The notes beneath the pieces were generated by a model. It was not told the origin of the DNA. It worked only from the letters and a program-made list of their open reading frames with translations, and did not search any database. A stretch of DNA of 64,000 nucleotides from Pseudeuparius sepicola (lineage: Eukaryota > Arthropoda > Insecta > Coleoptera > Anthribidae): the NCBI GenBank assembly GCA_963920635.1, contig OY987299.1, positions 68,368,692-68,432,691 of the forward strand, given 5' to 3'. This document shows, in pieces, positions 1 to 12,624 of this stretch; positions within the stretch are counted from its first letter, which is position 1; each line of letters begins with the position of its first letter. Made by a program: the position numbers and the translations under genes.

Positions 1-590
1 TTACTACCAATAGCATTGTGTGTAGTCAAAATACCCGCCAATGGGCTCAAGATAATCCCAATTTTACAATAGACTGTAAAAGACAATATTCTTTTAAAAT
101 TAATGTATTTTGTTGTATTTTAAATGAAACTATTATCGGACCATTCTTTTTTCGTAAAAAATTGGATGGAGAGCGTTTCCTACATTTTTTGAATAATGAG
201 TTTTGGAATGCAATTGAAGAACTGCCCCTTTTTGAAAAGGCTTAATTTACATGTGCAATTGGATGGTGCTCCAATTCACAACACAAGAGAAGTTCGGCAA
301 TGGTTGGATCAATTTTTTCGTGAAAAGTGGATTGGACGACAGAGCACTTTAATAAGATGGCCGCCCAGATCGCCTGATTTGACCCCGCTTGATTATTATT
401 TCTGGGGCAGAATTAAGAACAGTTTATAAAACTCGACCTCAAAATGTTGATGAGTTTGTCTTCGAATTAGGGAAGCTTGCCGTGAAATTACAAGAGTAGA
501 GTTAAAAAACGTATTAGCCAATAATAGACGAAGAATAGAAAAATGCGTGCTTTTAAATGGCGGACAAGTGGAAAAAACTAAGATATAATA
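1..590 (+). pseudogene. Tc1/mariner-like transposase, 3' part, frameshifted
   Basis: C-terminal part of a DDE/D transposase of the insect Tc1/mariner-like group. One frame (18-245) carries the stretch before the second catalytic aspartate (IIGPFFFRKKLDGERFLHFL). A second frame (196-429) carries QLDGAPIHNT with the second D, then WIGR and WPPRSPDLTPLDYYFWG with the third acidic position. A third frame after about 425 gives a recognisable tail ending near 586 (NGGQVEKTKI). The frame changes near 240 and near 430 mean no intact protein. The N-terminal helix-turn-helix and the first D lie outside the window or are missing. Family placement is from motif recall and fits related remnants at 13484-14224 and 38563-38772. 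Confidence 0.85.
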
Positions 591-956
591 TATAAAGTTG
601 AAAGTTCTTGTTAACTCGATAATAAACTGTGTTGATGCTTTTTGCTTGCTGTTGTTAGTTAATTTGTTGTTAATTTTGTGTCATATCGTCTCGCAGACAC
701 CACTATTACTATTGTTAGATTTATGGTACCATCGAGTTTTACAAGAATATTTCGATTAATTTTAAAACTGCTTTGAAACAAAATATTTAATAAATTGCAT
801 TACCGTCTAGTTTTTTTTGTTGAATACACCTTTCCTGACAACATTGTCGGAAATTTGTTCAAATTGTGAGATAAATCACTTTAGAAGAAACTTTAGAAAT
901 TACCTTTCCCTCCCAATAGTAGAATTGCTAGTAATATTAACTGTAAATTATTTTAG
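591..956. other. AT-rich stretch without recognisable gene
   Basis: No family recognised. It ends in a pyrimidine-rich tract and an AG at 955-956 that would serve as splice acceptor for the exon at 957-1260. Confidence 0.4.
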
Positions 957-1260
957 CTAGAAACTTTCTTCCTTGATAAGGAAGAGTCGGCTACTCTGGA
1001 GGGGAATTCACCAGATTCAGAAGTGTCTGATGATGAGCCTTTAGATGGAAATAATTTCTTGAAGCGCTCTTTGAAAATAGGTAATTTAGATTGTGTCAAT
1101 GTACAAACTAAGCCATTAAAAGGAATCACGAATCATTTTGAATATTTTGTCCCATCAAAATGGGATACCTTAGATCCTGAAGAAGTCAGTTCTCAAGCTG
1201 TATCTACAAAACAAATATTCCTTATGGAAATGGACAGTGAAGCTAATAGACATCAAATAG
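957..1260 (+). CDS. Candidate internal exon of an unidentified host gene
   Basis: An open stretch of about 101 codons is bounded exactly by a splice acceptor (TTATTTTAG at 948-956) and a splice donor (GTGAGT from 1261). The peptide is acidic and serine-rich at first (EGNSPDSEVSDDEPLDG) and then reads like ordinary folded protein (NHFEYFVPSKWDTLDPEEV). There are no transposase, reverse transcriptase or zinc-finger motifs. Codon use and hydrophilic make-up differ from the degenerate frames around it. I do not recognise the family. It is the best candidate for real host coding sequence in the window, lying just upstream of a Merlin insertion, which would then sit in the following intron. It could instead be an exon captured by an element. 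Confidence 0.5.
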
Positions 1261-1873
1261 GTGAGTCTGCCTACATAAAATTTACAATGTATCTAATTCC
1301 AATTTTATATTAGCATAATTTAATGTACAGTAGGGGAGTTGTGATTTAGTGAACTCATTCCGGGAAAGCAATTTTACTATTTGGGGGGTGTTCACTTTTG
1401 TGAGGTTTGAAATTTTATATTAGCACCTATTCATTCAAAACATAACGGCTAATTTTTTACCTTGCATACCGGTCGCCGATCTTCTTGATTTTTTTTTCCA
1501 AATATGTGTATTTTGGGCCGCAGATCACGAAAATCACAACCAAAATTGGGGCAAACACTTATTTTCCAAGATATAAGCCTGTTTTCGGTCAATTAGATCA
1601 CTCAGAACTGAACTGCTGTTGGAACAAACCCTTTGTCAAACCTAAGTTTATATTTTGTGGTTTGAAGTTGAGTATTTATGAGCGAGTATGTTGGTAACAA
1701 CACTGTATCGCGCGAATCAGAGCTAACTTTTCAATTTTAAATTTTAAATATATTTTCCACCTAATATTTTGATAAAATTATTTTATAATTTTTTAAAAAC
1801 GGTAATGAATTTAACCCAGTATGGTTTGTGAATTTGATATTTTTGTTTTCTTTCTTTATTTCTGACAAATTTA

Positions 1874-2532
1874 CCCCCTTAGTGTGGAATTCGAAAGTGA
1901 TGGGCGTGCCATATGAAAAAGGAAGGGGCATTCGCCCCTTAGTGCTGCAGTCAAAAGCAATGGGCGCTGCCGTATGAGAAAAGAAGGGGACATATGCGAA
2001 AACGATGGACGCTGCCGTATGAAAAAAGAAGAGGGCATTCGCCCCTTAGTGTGTGGAAGTCAAAAGTGATGGACGATATCGTATGAAAAAAGAAGGGAGC
2101 ATATTTGAAAACGAAGGGTGCTGCCGAATGAAAAAAGAAGGGGGCATTCACCCCTTAGTGTGGAAGTCAAAAGCGATGGGCCCTGCCGTATGAAAAAAGG
2201 GGCGTATTCGCCCCTAATTAGTGTAGCAGTCGAAGGCGATGGGCGCTCCCGTGTGAAAAAATAAGGAGATATGCCCATTGCTGCTGACTTCGACAATAAG
2301 GGGTGAATGCTTCCTTCTTTTTTCGTACGGCAGTGCCCATCGCTGCCGATTTCCACAATAAGGGGCGAATGCCCCCTTCTTTTTTCTTACGGCAGCGCCC
2401 ATCGCTTTCGACTGCCACAAGGGTCGAATGCCCCCTTCTTTTTTCATACGGCAGCGCCCATCGCTTTCGACTTCCACACTAAGGGGCGAATACCCCCTTC
2501 TTTTTTCATACAGCGGCTCCCATTGCCGTATA
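1874..2532. repeat. Roughly 60-bp minisatellite in head-to-head inverted array
   Basis: About ten to eleven diverged units each contain CCCCTTAGTGTGGAAGTC, a GATGGGCGCTGCCGTATG segment and AAAAAAGAAGGGGGCATTC. Units up to about 2265 run in one direction; from about 2285 to the end they run in the opposite direction, so the array folds back on itself. Several short open frames arise on both strands as by-products of the repeat and are not genes. Confidence 0.85.
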
Positions 2533-2592
2533 TGCTGTGTATATATCTCTTATCAGAAAAAGAAAACAAAAAAAATCAAAATTCAAGTTATA

Positions 2593-3731
2593 CAGGGTGT
2601 TCCTTAATGACATGTTAATACTTAAGGGGGTTATTTTTGGGCCCATTTTAAGAAAAAAACTTCATATGAACGTCGTTAAAGTTCATTTTTTAAATTGAAT
2701 TTTGGCTACATCTCCCGAAATAATCAAGCTGCTGAACTGAAATTTGGCACTGCTATGTTTTTGGGGATGGAGAATAAGCTGAAAATGTCAATTTCACCGT
2801 ATCTCACAGAGGGCGCCACTTGTGCTGTTTTTTGGTCACGCTTTTAAGCGTAACTTTTTTGAGGTTATCTTTTTGGTCCTGCAGGTCCATCATTTTAGTG
2901 CATATTTTCATTCTGCAAGAAAAAGGTACTCTTGTTTCATAACGATTAAATCAACCGTTTGCTTTGAAATTGCCAAAACGTTCTCCAAAACACCTGTTGA
3001 CTTCAATATTCGAAACATAAAATTTTCGCCTACCACCTTCAACTTTTACAGATCAACTGTACCATTTAAACTGAGAAAAAAATTCCTATAAACAATGTAC
3101 CAAAAATTATTCGCTTTCAAAATGGAAAGGATTGAATTTGACAAAATTTGGACACTCTATTTCAAGAAAACCAATGGTGTTTTGACCAATGCCCATTTGG
3201 CATTTTTTTCATCATTTTGAATGTACAGTTGATCTGTAACATTTGAAAGCAGTAGGTAAAAAATGTATATGTTTCGAATATTGGAATCAACAGGTGTTTT
3301 GGGGCACGTTTTGGTAATTTCAACGCAAACGGTCGATTTAATCGTTATGAAACAAGAGTACCTTTTTCTTGCAGAATGAAAAGATGCACTAAAATGATGG
3401 ACCTGCAGGACCAAAAAGATAACCTCAAAAAAGTTACGCGTAAAAGCGTGATCAAAAAACAGCGCAAGTGGCGCCCTCTGTGAGATACGGTGAAATTGAC
3501 ATTTTCAGCTTATTCTCCATCCCCAAAAACATAGCAGTGCCAAATTTCAGTTCAGCAGCTTGATTATTTCGGGAGATGTAGCCAAAATTCAATATAAAAA
3601 GATGAACTTTTAACGCCCTATATCTCAAAAGTTAGGACGTTTACGACATACGTTCATATGAAGTTTTTTTTCTTAAAATGGGCCCAAAAATAACCCCCTT
3701 AAGTATTAGCATGTCATTAAGGAACACCCTG
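2593..3731. mobile_element. Foldback element A1 (CAGGGTGTTCC ends, TA-flanked)
   Basis: Left end TA|CAGGGTGTTCCTTAATGAC, right end GTCATTAAGGAACACCCTG|TA. The two arms (about 2593-3120 and 3190-3731) are inverted copies with a loop of only some tens of bases. The left arm lacks about 40 bp present in the right arm. The inner arm sequence (for example CACAGAGGGCGCCACTTG and GGTCCTGCAGG) is shared with foldback A2 at 11458-12624 although the outermost part differs. Open frames on both strands in the arms are mirror images, not genes. Confidence 0.9.
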
Positions 3732-3868
3732 TATATTCTCAAATTATCTCTAATAAGAAACACGTAACAATTATATTCATACCTACCTACTTCTAATTAC
3801 TAAATGCAATAAACTAAATTACCTAACTAGGTACATAGGTACCTACTCTTAGTAGTTTTGTAAAAATC

Positions 3869-4804
3869 TTATATTCGATGCTCAGGAGGAACAGCAGATC
3901 TTTTAAAACAAATTCGGCCAAATATCCAGCAAAATGGTACTTTCTTATACCGTAACGAGGTATATTCGACTTTACTTATTCCCTCCACATTCTTTCTGAT
4001 ATTTTGTACATGAGCTCCTAACATAAAATAAAATGTACAAATGAGTAAAAACATGAAATAAGGTTTACCCGACTCTGGATTGACAAAATTAGTGAAATGG
4101 TTCACACTTAAATGTTGGAACCCTTCATTATCCTCCAGCTGAAATAATTATGGTTCCAGGATAAATATGTTCCTTAATTATATTCAAAAGAACTTCCTTA
4201 TTCCTCGATGGAACAGGTACTAAAAATAATTTGGAGGTATTGCCTCTTTCTGTACCTCCAAATATCCACTGGCCTTCCACCAACCTCCCTTTGTGGAATT
4301 TCCGCCAGCCAATCTTGGCTTCATCGATTTCCACAATCTTACCAGGACCACCAATTTTGTTTTCAGTGTGAATTAAACACCACTCTTCACAGACCTACAA
4401 GTTAAAAACAATTGCAAATGAATATAATGCATTTTATACTTACTTGTCGGCAATAATTGCTCCAGTCAACAACTGTTAGGCTGCTGATTTGAACTTCTCT
4501 CTGAAGTAATTTAGTTTGTAGGTGCCGTGTTTGTAAAAAGTACCCTACGAACAATCCAATTTCTTAGTAAATTCAATGAGAAATAAGTGCTGAGCTTTGC
4601 ACTTTTGAAAAATCCACATTAAAACTTTCCTTTTTTGGTAGATCTTGTTTTCTGGCACCTATACTGGAGCGTCTTCATATTTAATTGAACATTTCTTCCA
4701 CATTTTTCACATTGTAAATTATTTCGGAAAACTTCCCAATTTACCAAATATTGAATGAAGCCGTTAATATTCATTACCAAAGCCACATACTCGGTTAAAT
4801 TCAT
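3869..4804 (-). pseudogene. Merlin transposase with introns, catalytic region damaged
   Basis: Minus-strand remnant of a DDE transposase of the ISXO2/IS1595 fold. The N-terminal exon (from 4804) has a zinc-ribbon-like CEKCGRN...YRC. After frame breaks comes DWSNYCRQ, an intron (4395-4443, GTAAGT...TTGTAG, 49 nt), then VCEEWC and the core MEIDEAKIGWRKFHKGRLVEG with the first catalytic D, and GQWIFGGTERG. The usual SDCW motif with the second D is replaced by SAGG followed by a stop: a small deletion and frameshift at about 4125-4135. NHFTNFVNPESG is followed by a second intron (4018-4068, GTAAAC...GTTAG, 51 nt) and GAHVQNI, typical of the Merlin C-terminus. Not functional as it stands. Confidence 0.8.
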
Positions 4805-6547
4805 TATCGTTTTTCGAAAATTAAATATACCACAATAATTTTATCAAAATATGGCGGAAAAATATTTAAAATTGAAAAGTGGGCTGTGATGTGATTCGCG
4901 TGCGTCACTGATATTACCAACTTACTTATAAATACCCAACTTCAAAAATCACAAAACATAATCTTAGGTTTCACAAAGGGTTTGTTCCAACAGCAGTTCT
5001 GAACCGGTTCTCGGCTACCTAATTGGTCGAAAACTATTCTAAATTACGAGACATAACTTTGACTTAATGACCCCCGACTATGAAATAGATTAAAAATTGA
5101 TAACCAAAATGACCAATTATCTTGACTAAACATGTCTTATAAATTTACTGTACAACATTTACAAAATAAAAGGTAACATTAATAAAATATAAATAGTTTG
5201 GCGACTCCCCCAGTCGATACCGAAACACAAGATGAAAAATATAACAGCCCGAAAGCTAGATAACAAAAGAAAAAGAAAACGTGGTAGAGTCCACGTCAGT
5301 CTCGGGCAACTTAAGGGTTCGTTTCGCTACGTTTGTGCTAATAAACAAAAATATGCAACCAATTTATGACCACAGCCTACTGCGTGTAACCCACAGAGAA
5401 AAGGGGCAACAGGTCTAGGTGAGAGTAGCTCAAGAAGTCGTCAAAGTGACGTTATTAATAAAAAATTATTAAAAATTGTACGGCTACTCACCCAGACTGT
5501 GCTACCAGGGGTCCTCTCCGTGGTTCCACCTGCAGCAGGTCGCCGTCAAAACCCGAAAAATGCGTGGAAATCGTCACTCCACACCTCAATACACGTGGTC
5601 TCAGCACATGTAATAAAAAACAGAAAAACCCAAATTAGCACCGCGAAAATATATGCACACCACGTACAGAACCACTTAAGCCGTCCGTAAGGCTGAAAGT
5701 TAGGTTTTGAAAAGAGTTTTCACATGGAAATCATCTAGACAGAAAATCAAAACCGAACTTTCACCTGACGTGAGATCACCACGAGTCGTCGCTAGGGAAG
5801 TGGCCTCATGCTTGTCGCCGGTTCTTTTTATAACCTCGCCTGCCAAATGATGACGATTTCCGTTTCCAGAATGAATTGGAAGGTCCATAAAAAAACAATC
5901 GGAAGTCGCCATTTAGGACGACGATGGCAGGCCAGGGTGTCAACTGTCAATTCTGCCAAACTTTTATCACTGATATTAGACTAGTAGAAACGTCGGAAAC
6001 AAAGAGTGACGTTAGTACACGGACTCACCGTGGCGCTTAGTCAATCGCAAACTGAATAAAGTGAATATTATCTCTATAATTAAAGTCAGACAGTGATTAC
6101 AACAATGTAACTGTTCTAGTAGTACATACCTTCAATTGATGAATACAATTTAAACATTTTTTGCAACCGCACATACCCTTTAATAAACAATTTGTTTGGT
6201 AACAACAAGGTAGGCAACTTATTATGCATCCGCTTGTATAGGTGGTTGCAGATAGCAGGGCAACATTTTTTAAAATCGGTAGGTGTATACGGGGTGTGAC
6301 GAATTAATAAGAATTAAATAATGCATTTAAACGCTGTAACGGAAATTAGATAAAATTTTCGTTACAATGTACATATTAAATAAAGTTTTATTTGTAAAAA
6401 GAGGAATAAACCTACAATATTAATAAGGCGGATGCGACAGATCACTTATAGGAATTACTGCTGTTCACTGTATCGCGACGCACTGTACATTTTTGTTTTC
6501 ACTCTACGGGGTAGTTCACTCAAAGCCGAGTTCACTAAATCATGACT

Positions 6548-7439
6548 TTACTTTATATTCAATGTGTCCCTATTCGTTAGATGATCCATATTTATGGAAT
6601 AATGCTTATATATTTTTAAACGTTCGAAGCAGAACAAATTATATATATCAAAAATATTTGAGCTAATTTTTCGACATCTAAGAGTGGATTTGAAATTTTC
6701 TTTGAGATTTAGTCTTTTTGTAGCAGAGCTGAGAAAACTGTATTCAGATACTGGCCATCATATAAAACGAGTTTTATTTTCGTGGAATAGGTTAGGTCTA
6801 TTCCTGTTATTTTTGCTTGATATTTTATGTGGTTTACTCAATGTTGGTAGTTCTCTATTGGAAAGAGAAAATGGCAGGCTGTCAACCTTAAAGGCTGGGT
6901 GTGGATTTATCGATCAAATGCCTTAATATAAAATAAACTAATAATATAATAATTATTATATTATGGCTTGGGTTTTCGGCCTCAGTTGATACCTGCAAAA
7001 AATGTTTGATTAAATTAATTGTCCAAAAGCAATCTAAACAAGCAGCAAGTGGATGTTTACAGTATTTGCAAAGCTTTTAAAATTATGGCATGCATTTAAA
7101 CTTTAATAGGGGTTTAATAAGTGTCTTACTGGTTGTGACCGAAAAATTCCGGACCTTGGGAGAGTCCCGCAGAAGCTCTTCCATCAGAAAAACCCATCTA
7201 TTTATTTTATCTATGCCACCATGATTGGCCCAGTAAGTAGGCCTCTATGGGTCTGTTGTGTCCTTTGAATAAAGAGCCACAGGAAAGAACAAATTTAGGC
7301 TTAACGCTTGGCCGGGACAGTCTCTGCATATGGCGGGATGCCATTTCCGTTTTTACAGTGGCGCGCACATTTGAGTTGTTTTGAGAAACTAATCGAGGCG
7401 AAATCCTCATTTTTCGTGAAATCCGTACCTATAGTACAG
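6548..7439. other. Unassigned stretch before AT satellite
   Basis: No recognised gene. An open frame at 6684-6926 (80 codons) has one hydrophobic run (LGLFLLFLLDILCGLLNVG) but no family I know. A moderately GC-rich patch at about 7140-7440 could be an old element. Confidence 0.3.
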
Positions 7440-8290
<851 letters not shown>

Positions 8291-8310
8291 ATAGAATTAA
8301 GAACAAATAA

Positions 8311-8874
8311 CAGGGTGTCTCAAAAATAAAAATACAGAGTGCACAAGGAAAAATATAGAAAACCCAAAATATCCTTACTCTTATCATCACATGACGTCGC
8401 AAAATTAATAAAATATATAATATATTAAAAATGCATATACAGGGGTGGATGAAAACATTTACAAAAATTCTGAACTATTCTATTTGTCCCAATAATAATG
8501 AGAATCAAAAACAATTTTAAGTTAAAACAGGGCTTCCAATGCAAGGACTGGAACACACACCTGCAACTTGGAACATCTTAAACTTTAGTAGAAAAAATAC
8601 CTCTTTTACCATTGCTTTATTAAGTATAAATGAATTTTGGCAAATGGATCTAAATGGAATTAATTCGCGCTACCTGTTACAGACATAACCGACTGTAAAA
8701 ATTGGTCAAAATTGATATACAAGGTTTCTCCTGGCTTCCGTTATATGGCGCGCGGAGACGGCGATAGCGCGCGCCGTCGGCATCGTATGGTTTGAACGGG
8801 TCTTGTTCCGAGAATTCTTTGCAAGCGATTAAGCCGATGTCAACTAAAGGTTAAAAAAAATTAAGAAATCAGCA
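8311..8874. other. Solitary element end and unassigned DNA
   Basis: 8311 begins CAGGGTGTCTCAAAAATA, the end motif of the foldback family, but I find no partner. A GC-rich patch at about 8733-8800 contains a short inverted repeat (GGCGCGC ... GCGCGCC). No gene recognised. Confidence 0.4.
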
Positions 8875-9015
8875 TTAATAACTATTTATTAAAACAGTTC
8901 ATAAGTATACACGATGATTTTTTAGGACTATCACCGTGATTTTCTCGCTTGCTTTGCGCCCTACAAAAAAAAACATGAGAAACAAAAATGTGACAATTTT
9001 GGACAACTAAGTGGC
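8875..9015. repeat. Dispersed repeat shared with 16947-17070 (inverted)
   Basis: Shared words include TTTTCTCGCTTGCTTTGCGCCCTAC, read here in pieces, and GACAATTTTGGACAACTAAGTGG against the complement of CCACTTAGCTGTCCAAAATTGC at 16947. The two copies are in opposite orientation about 8 kb apart. Confidence 0.7.
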
Positions 9016-9660
9016 TATAAAAAAATACTTTTAGGAAATCGTCTGGTATTGACAACCAGCTACTAAGAAATTTCTATAGTTTTGACATATTTGACATTAC
9101 AACCGTATTTCATGGCCTATTTAGGAATAAACTAATCTATACATTCAAAAAAATTAAGAAAAGGCTGGTTCCAACATATACAGGTAGTCCAAACTTTAGC
9201 AGCAATACTTTAAAAACTGCTAGATTTCAAAATAATAGGATCAAAGTAGCTTTAAGATTGGGGTATTTCCCATTTTTTTAGCAATGGCGGGGCATCGGGG
9301 TAGTCTTAAACAAATTCTCACCTAAAAATGATGCGGCAATCCAAAAATGATTTAATCACATTTGAGTTCGACTGTTAATTTAGAGAAACAAAGTGCTCTT
9401 GGTGTTTTTTCGAAAAAAAAAAAAAACCTTAGTTTGTCCAAAAAATTTGAGTATTACTTAAGCTATTATTAGACATTAGATTATCTACTGTTCATTACTA
9501 ATTAGCGGATACTGTAATGGGCCTTATGCCTGTATGCACCCCAAATCGAATAAATAAAATAAATAAATAAAAAATAAAAATACAACATGTAGATATTTAA
9601 TCCAGCTTGAAATATCTTTTCGACGCTTTTCGTCGCTTCTCCCAATAATGTAGCGGTAAA
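9016..9660. other. Unassigned; AATAAA-rich tail near 9540-9590
   Basis: No gene recognised. GGGCCTTATGCCTGTATGCA followed by AATAAATAAAATAAATAAAT at about 9515-9585 resembles the 3' tail of an old non-LTR retroelement. Confidence 0.35.
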
Positions 9661-9664
9661 AGTT

Positions 9665-9800
9665 GAAATTCTTGGCATACATAATAATAATATTAATTCT
9701 CACCCTCACCATACTCCAAACTAGGAGTACCCCATAGCAACCACATGCTTGTGCATGGGGGGGGGCAATTACTATTATTTTGTCTTCATTGCCATTTGCG
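9665..9800 (-). repeat. Short interspersed element, copy 1
   Basis: Inverted copy of 24197-24316: shared GCCGCAAATGGC, GACAAAATAATAGTAATTG, a poly-C/poly-G tract and the small palindrome ACTCCAAACTAGGAGT. At 24197 the same unit interrupts one arm of a palindrome, proving it is a discrete insertion of about 120 bp. Confidence 0.75.
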
Positions 9801-9892
9801 GCTAGGGTTGACTTTTTTCCCGATACAACTAGGATAGCATTCGCTCAAGTACTACGGAAAACCCTAGAAAACCGTAGTAATCCCAGTGAGTG

Positions 9893-10461
9893 TAGGACAA
9901 GAAAAAGAAAGTGATAATGGGCATAGCACTCAAAGTTAGAAAACAAAAGGAAGACTATTAACCGCATACACGTGTTTCCCAAATCTTTCCTATCTTTTCG
10001 ATTTGGTTTGATGTTACACCGTACTGATGATTGCCAAATAGCATGAAACACGTGTATGCGGTTACTAGTCTTCCTTTTGTTTTCTAACTTTGAGTGCTAT
10101 GCCCATTATCACTTTTTCTTTTTCTTGTTTTTACATCTACACTCACAATCTTACGATCTTGTTTCATTGTGTCTTGGGCGAAAAGATTTCCACGTAGGTC
10201 GCTTTAGCAGCCTCCGTGGCTGTTGTTAGTATCAAGCCCCGAAACTGGGGATGTGCTGACTAAAGCTGCAAAGGTGCTGTTGGCTCCTGCCTGGACTTCA
10301 TTTGTTGCTTCCCAAATCTTTCCTATCTTTTCGATTTGGTTTGATGTTACACCGTACTGATGATTGCCAAATAGCATGAAACACGTGTATGCGGTTACTA
10401 GTCTTCCTTTTGTTTTCTAACTTTGAGTGCTATGCCCATTATCACTTTTTCTTTTTCTTGT
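9893..10461. repeat. Palindrome with a direct partial duplication
   Basis: 9893-10146 is an inverted repeat: arms of about 95 bp (AACACGTGTATGCGGTTA, CTTTGAGTGCTATGCCCATT) around a loop containing CGATTTGGTTTGATGTTACA. The loop plus right arm (about 9978-10130) is repeated directly and almost exactly at 10310-10461, where it ends in a short TA tract. The 10160-10305 spacer is unassigned. Confidence 0.85.
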
Positions 10462-11066
10462 TTATATATATATATATATATATACTTATCCACCACATCT
10501 TGTTACATCCGGTAAAAAGTGCGGCTCTGTGACATCCACATGAAGGAAACCAATTAAGCTATTAACAACCAAACCATACACGAAATGAAATAATTAAATT
10601 TCCTATCTCTGTGAAGTTCGACGTATATATTATATACATTCTTATGTAACGGTGCTTGCGTCATCCGTCAAGATATTACGGATTTCGTGACATCCGTGCA
10701 GAGTCGCCACTTCACCGACTGATGCACCACAATCGATAAATAAACAGGTGGAAAGGCGAGAGCCGCTGCAGTAAAAAAGATATAATCTTTCTCTCGTGAT
10801 AAACACTGCAGCTCAACACAGGAGGGCGTTCAAACGTAGTAAACTTTGTCCGTGCAATTTCGCATTTTAACACACGTCCTAATTATTATTAGCATTACGG
10901 AAATGATAGTATTATATTATACTCGTTTATTAAGTATTATTAGGTAGTGTTTTGAGAGCAGAAATGATTGAAAATAAAATAAGTAATAGGTACAAAATCA
11001 AACTAACATTTTATAAGCACAGGCACTTTCAAACAAAAAAAATATCTTCGTTTAAGACTCAATGTA
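10462..11066. other. Unassigned stretch
   Basis: TA tract at 10463-10485 then unique-looking DNA. A CTGCAG inverted pair around a short AT segment lies at about 10768-10815. No gene recognised. Confidence 0.3.
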
Positions 11067-11457
11067 CAGGGTCATTCAAACTCGGCGTCCCAGGCCAATT
11101 ATGGGCAAACGAAAAGCGAAAAAAAAATCTGCATCCGTGGCGTTAAAGGGGCCCAAATAAAGATTAGATCGCAACTAAATTTAAAATTTTTGACAAACGA
11201 CGCTCGGCATCGCGACGCCCGGTATATTTTTTTTGTAATGAACATACCTTTTTTTATTTGATATTTAGGTAGCCCTATTCTTTCTAAGTAACTTTTGTCT
11301 TGAACGTTTTGTTGGATTTTTTTCGTTTACAATTTACCTACAGGCAACAATATACAGAAAATTAAGGAAATTAATTGACTTGACTCTCCCATGAAGTGGG
11401 CGATGAGCACGAGCGACTGTCATTTGTTTTCCATATATTGACGTAAAGCAAACAATA

Positions 11458-12624
11458 CAGGGTGTCCGGTAAGTATGGGGCTATCTCACAGGAGCAAGTA
11501 GGGGACGTCAAAATATTACGATTGAGCTCAACAACTACGGATCAGATCTCAATAGTTACTGAAATACAGGGCGTTGTAACTCTTTTTTTCAAATTGAATT
11601 ATGGCAATATCTCCCAAACTAATCAAGCTGTTGAACTGAAATTTGGCACTGCTGTGTTTTTGGCGATGGAGAATAAGCTGAAAATGTCAATTTCGCCGTA
11701 TCTCACAGAGGGCGCCACTTGCGCTGTTTTTGGCTCGTGCTTTTACTCGTAACTTTTTTGAGGTTATCTCTTTGGTCCTGCAGGTCTATTATTTTAGTGC
11801 ATCTTTTTATTCTGCAAGAAAAAGGTACTCTTGTTTCATAACGATTAAATCAACCGTTTGCGTTGAAATCGGCAAAATGTGCCCCAAAACACCTGTTGAG
11901 TTCAATATTCGACACTTAAAATTTTCACCTACCACTTTCAAATATTACAGATCAACTGTACATTCAAAATGATGAAAAAAATGCCAAATGAGCAGTGGTC
12001 AAAACACCATTGGTTTTCTTGAAACAGCGTGTCAAAATTTTGTCAAATTCAATCCTTTCCATTTTGAAAGCGAATAATTTTTGGTACTTTGTTCATAGGG
12101 ATTTTTTTTCACTTCAAATGGTACCGTTGATATGAAACACTTGAAAGCGATAGGTGAAAATTTTATGTTTCGAATATTGAACTCAACAGGTGTTTTGGGG
12201 CACGTTTTGGCAATTTCAACGCAAACGGTTGACTTTATCGTTATGAAACAAGAGTACCTTTTTCTTGCAGAGTGAAAAGATGCACTAAAATGATAGACCT
12301 GCAGGACCAAAAACATAACCTCAAAAAAGTTACGAGTAAAAGCACGATCCAAAAACAGCGCAAGTGTCGCCCTCTGTGAGATACGGCGAAATTGACATTT
12401 TCAGCTTATTCTCCATCGCCAAAAACACAGCAGTGCCAAATTTCAGTTCAACAGCTTGATTAGTTTGGGAGATATTGCCATAATTCAATTTGAAAAAAAG
12501 AGTTACAACGCACTGTATCTCAGTAAGTATTGAGATCTGACCCGTAGTGGTAAAGCTCAATCGTAATATTTTGACGTCCCCTACCTGCTCCTGTAAGATT
12601 GCCCCATACTTTCCGGACACCCTG
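11458..12624. mobile_element. Foldback element A2 (CAGGGTGTCCGG ends)
   Basis: Left TA|CAGGGTGTCCGGTAAGTATG; right CATACTTTCCGGACACCCTG|TA. Arms of about 580 bp meet near 12040 with almost no loop. Inner arms are homologous to foldback A1 at 2593-3731 and to a decayed fragment at 57215-57505, while the outermost part differs. Confidence 0.92.

Larger units (their letters stand above)
1331..6547. mobile_element. Merlin (IS1016/IS1595-type) DNA transposon, composite
   Basis: Inverted termini are visible at 1337-1356 and 6528-6547, matching at 18 of 20 positions around TGATTTAGTGAACTC. A second, subterminal inverted pair lies at about 1575-1775 and 4840-5035 (both contain TTGTTCCAACAGCAGTTC or its complement). 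Between them, on the minus strand, is a Merlin-type transposase remnant (3869-4804). The interior has swollen through insertion of an inverted minisatellite (1874-2532) and a foldback element (2593-3731). The stretch 5045-6520 has no recognised gene; it has moderately GC-rich patches and a TTTGGCGACTCC motif at about 5199 that resembles a retroelement primer site, too weak to call. Exact ends and target duplication are not fixed. Confidence 0.6.

Noticed and set aside
1874..2532. CRISPR-like regular repeats (also 24778-25220)
   Set aside because: Units are diverged, have no unique spacers of constant size, reverse direction mid-array, and the genome is eukaryotic.
9640..9685. GTTGAAATTCTTGG, similar to a conserved 18S rRNA word
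   Set aside because: Only about a dozen bases match and the flanks do not follow 18S rRNA; treated as chance.
11730..12352. Conserved-looking open frames on both strands (also 2822-3091, 3157-3414, 12330-12620)
   Set aside because: They are mirror images of the same foldback arm; the similarity is due to the inverted repeat, not to a protein.
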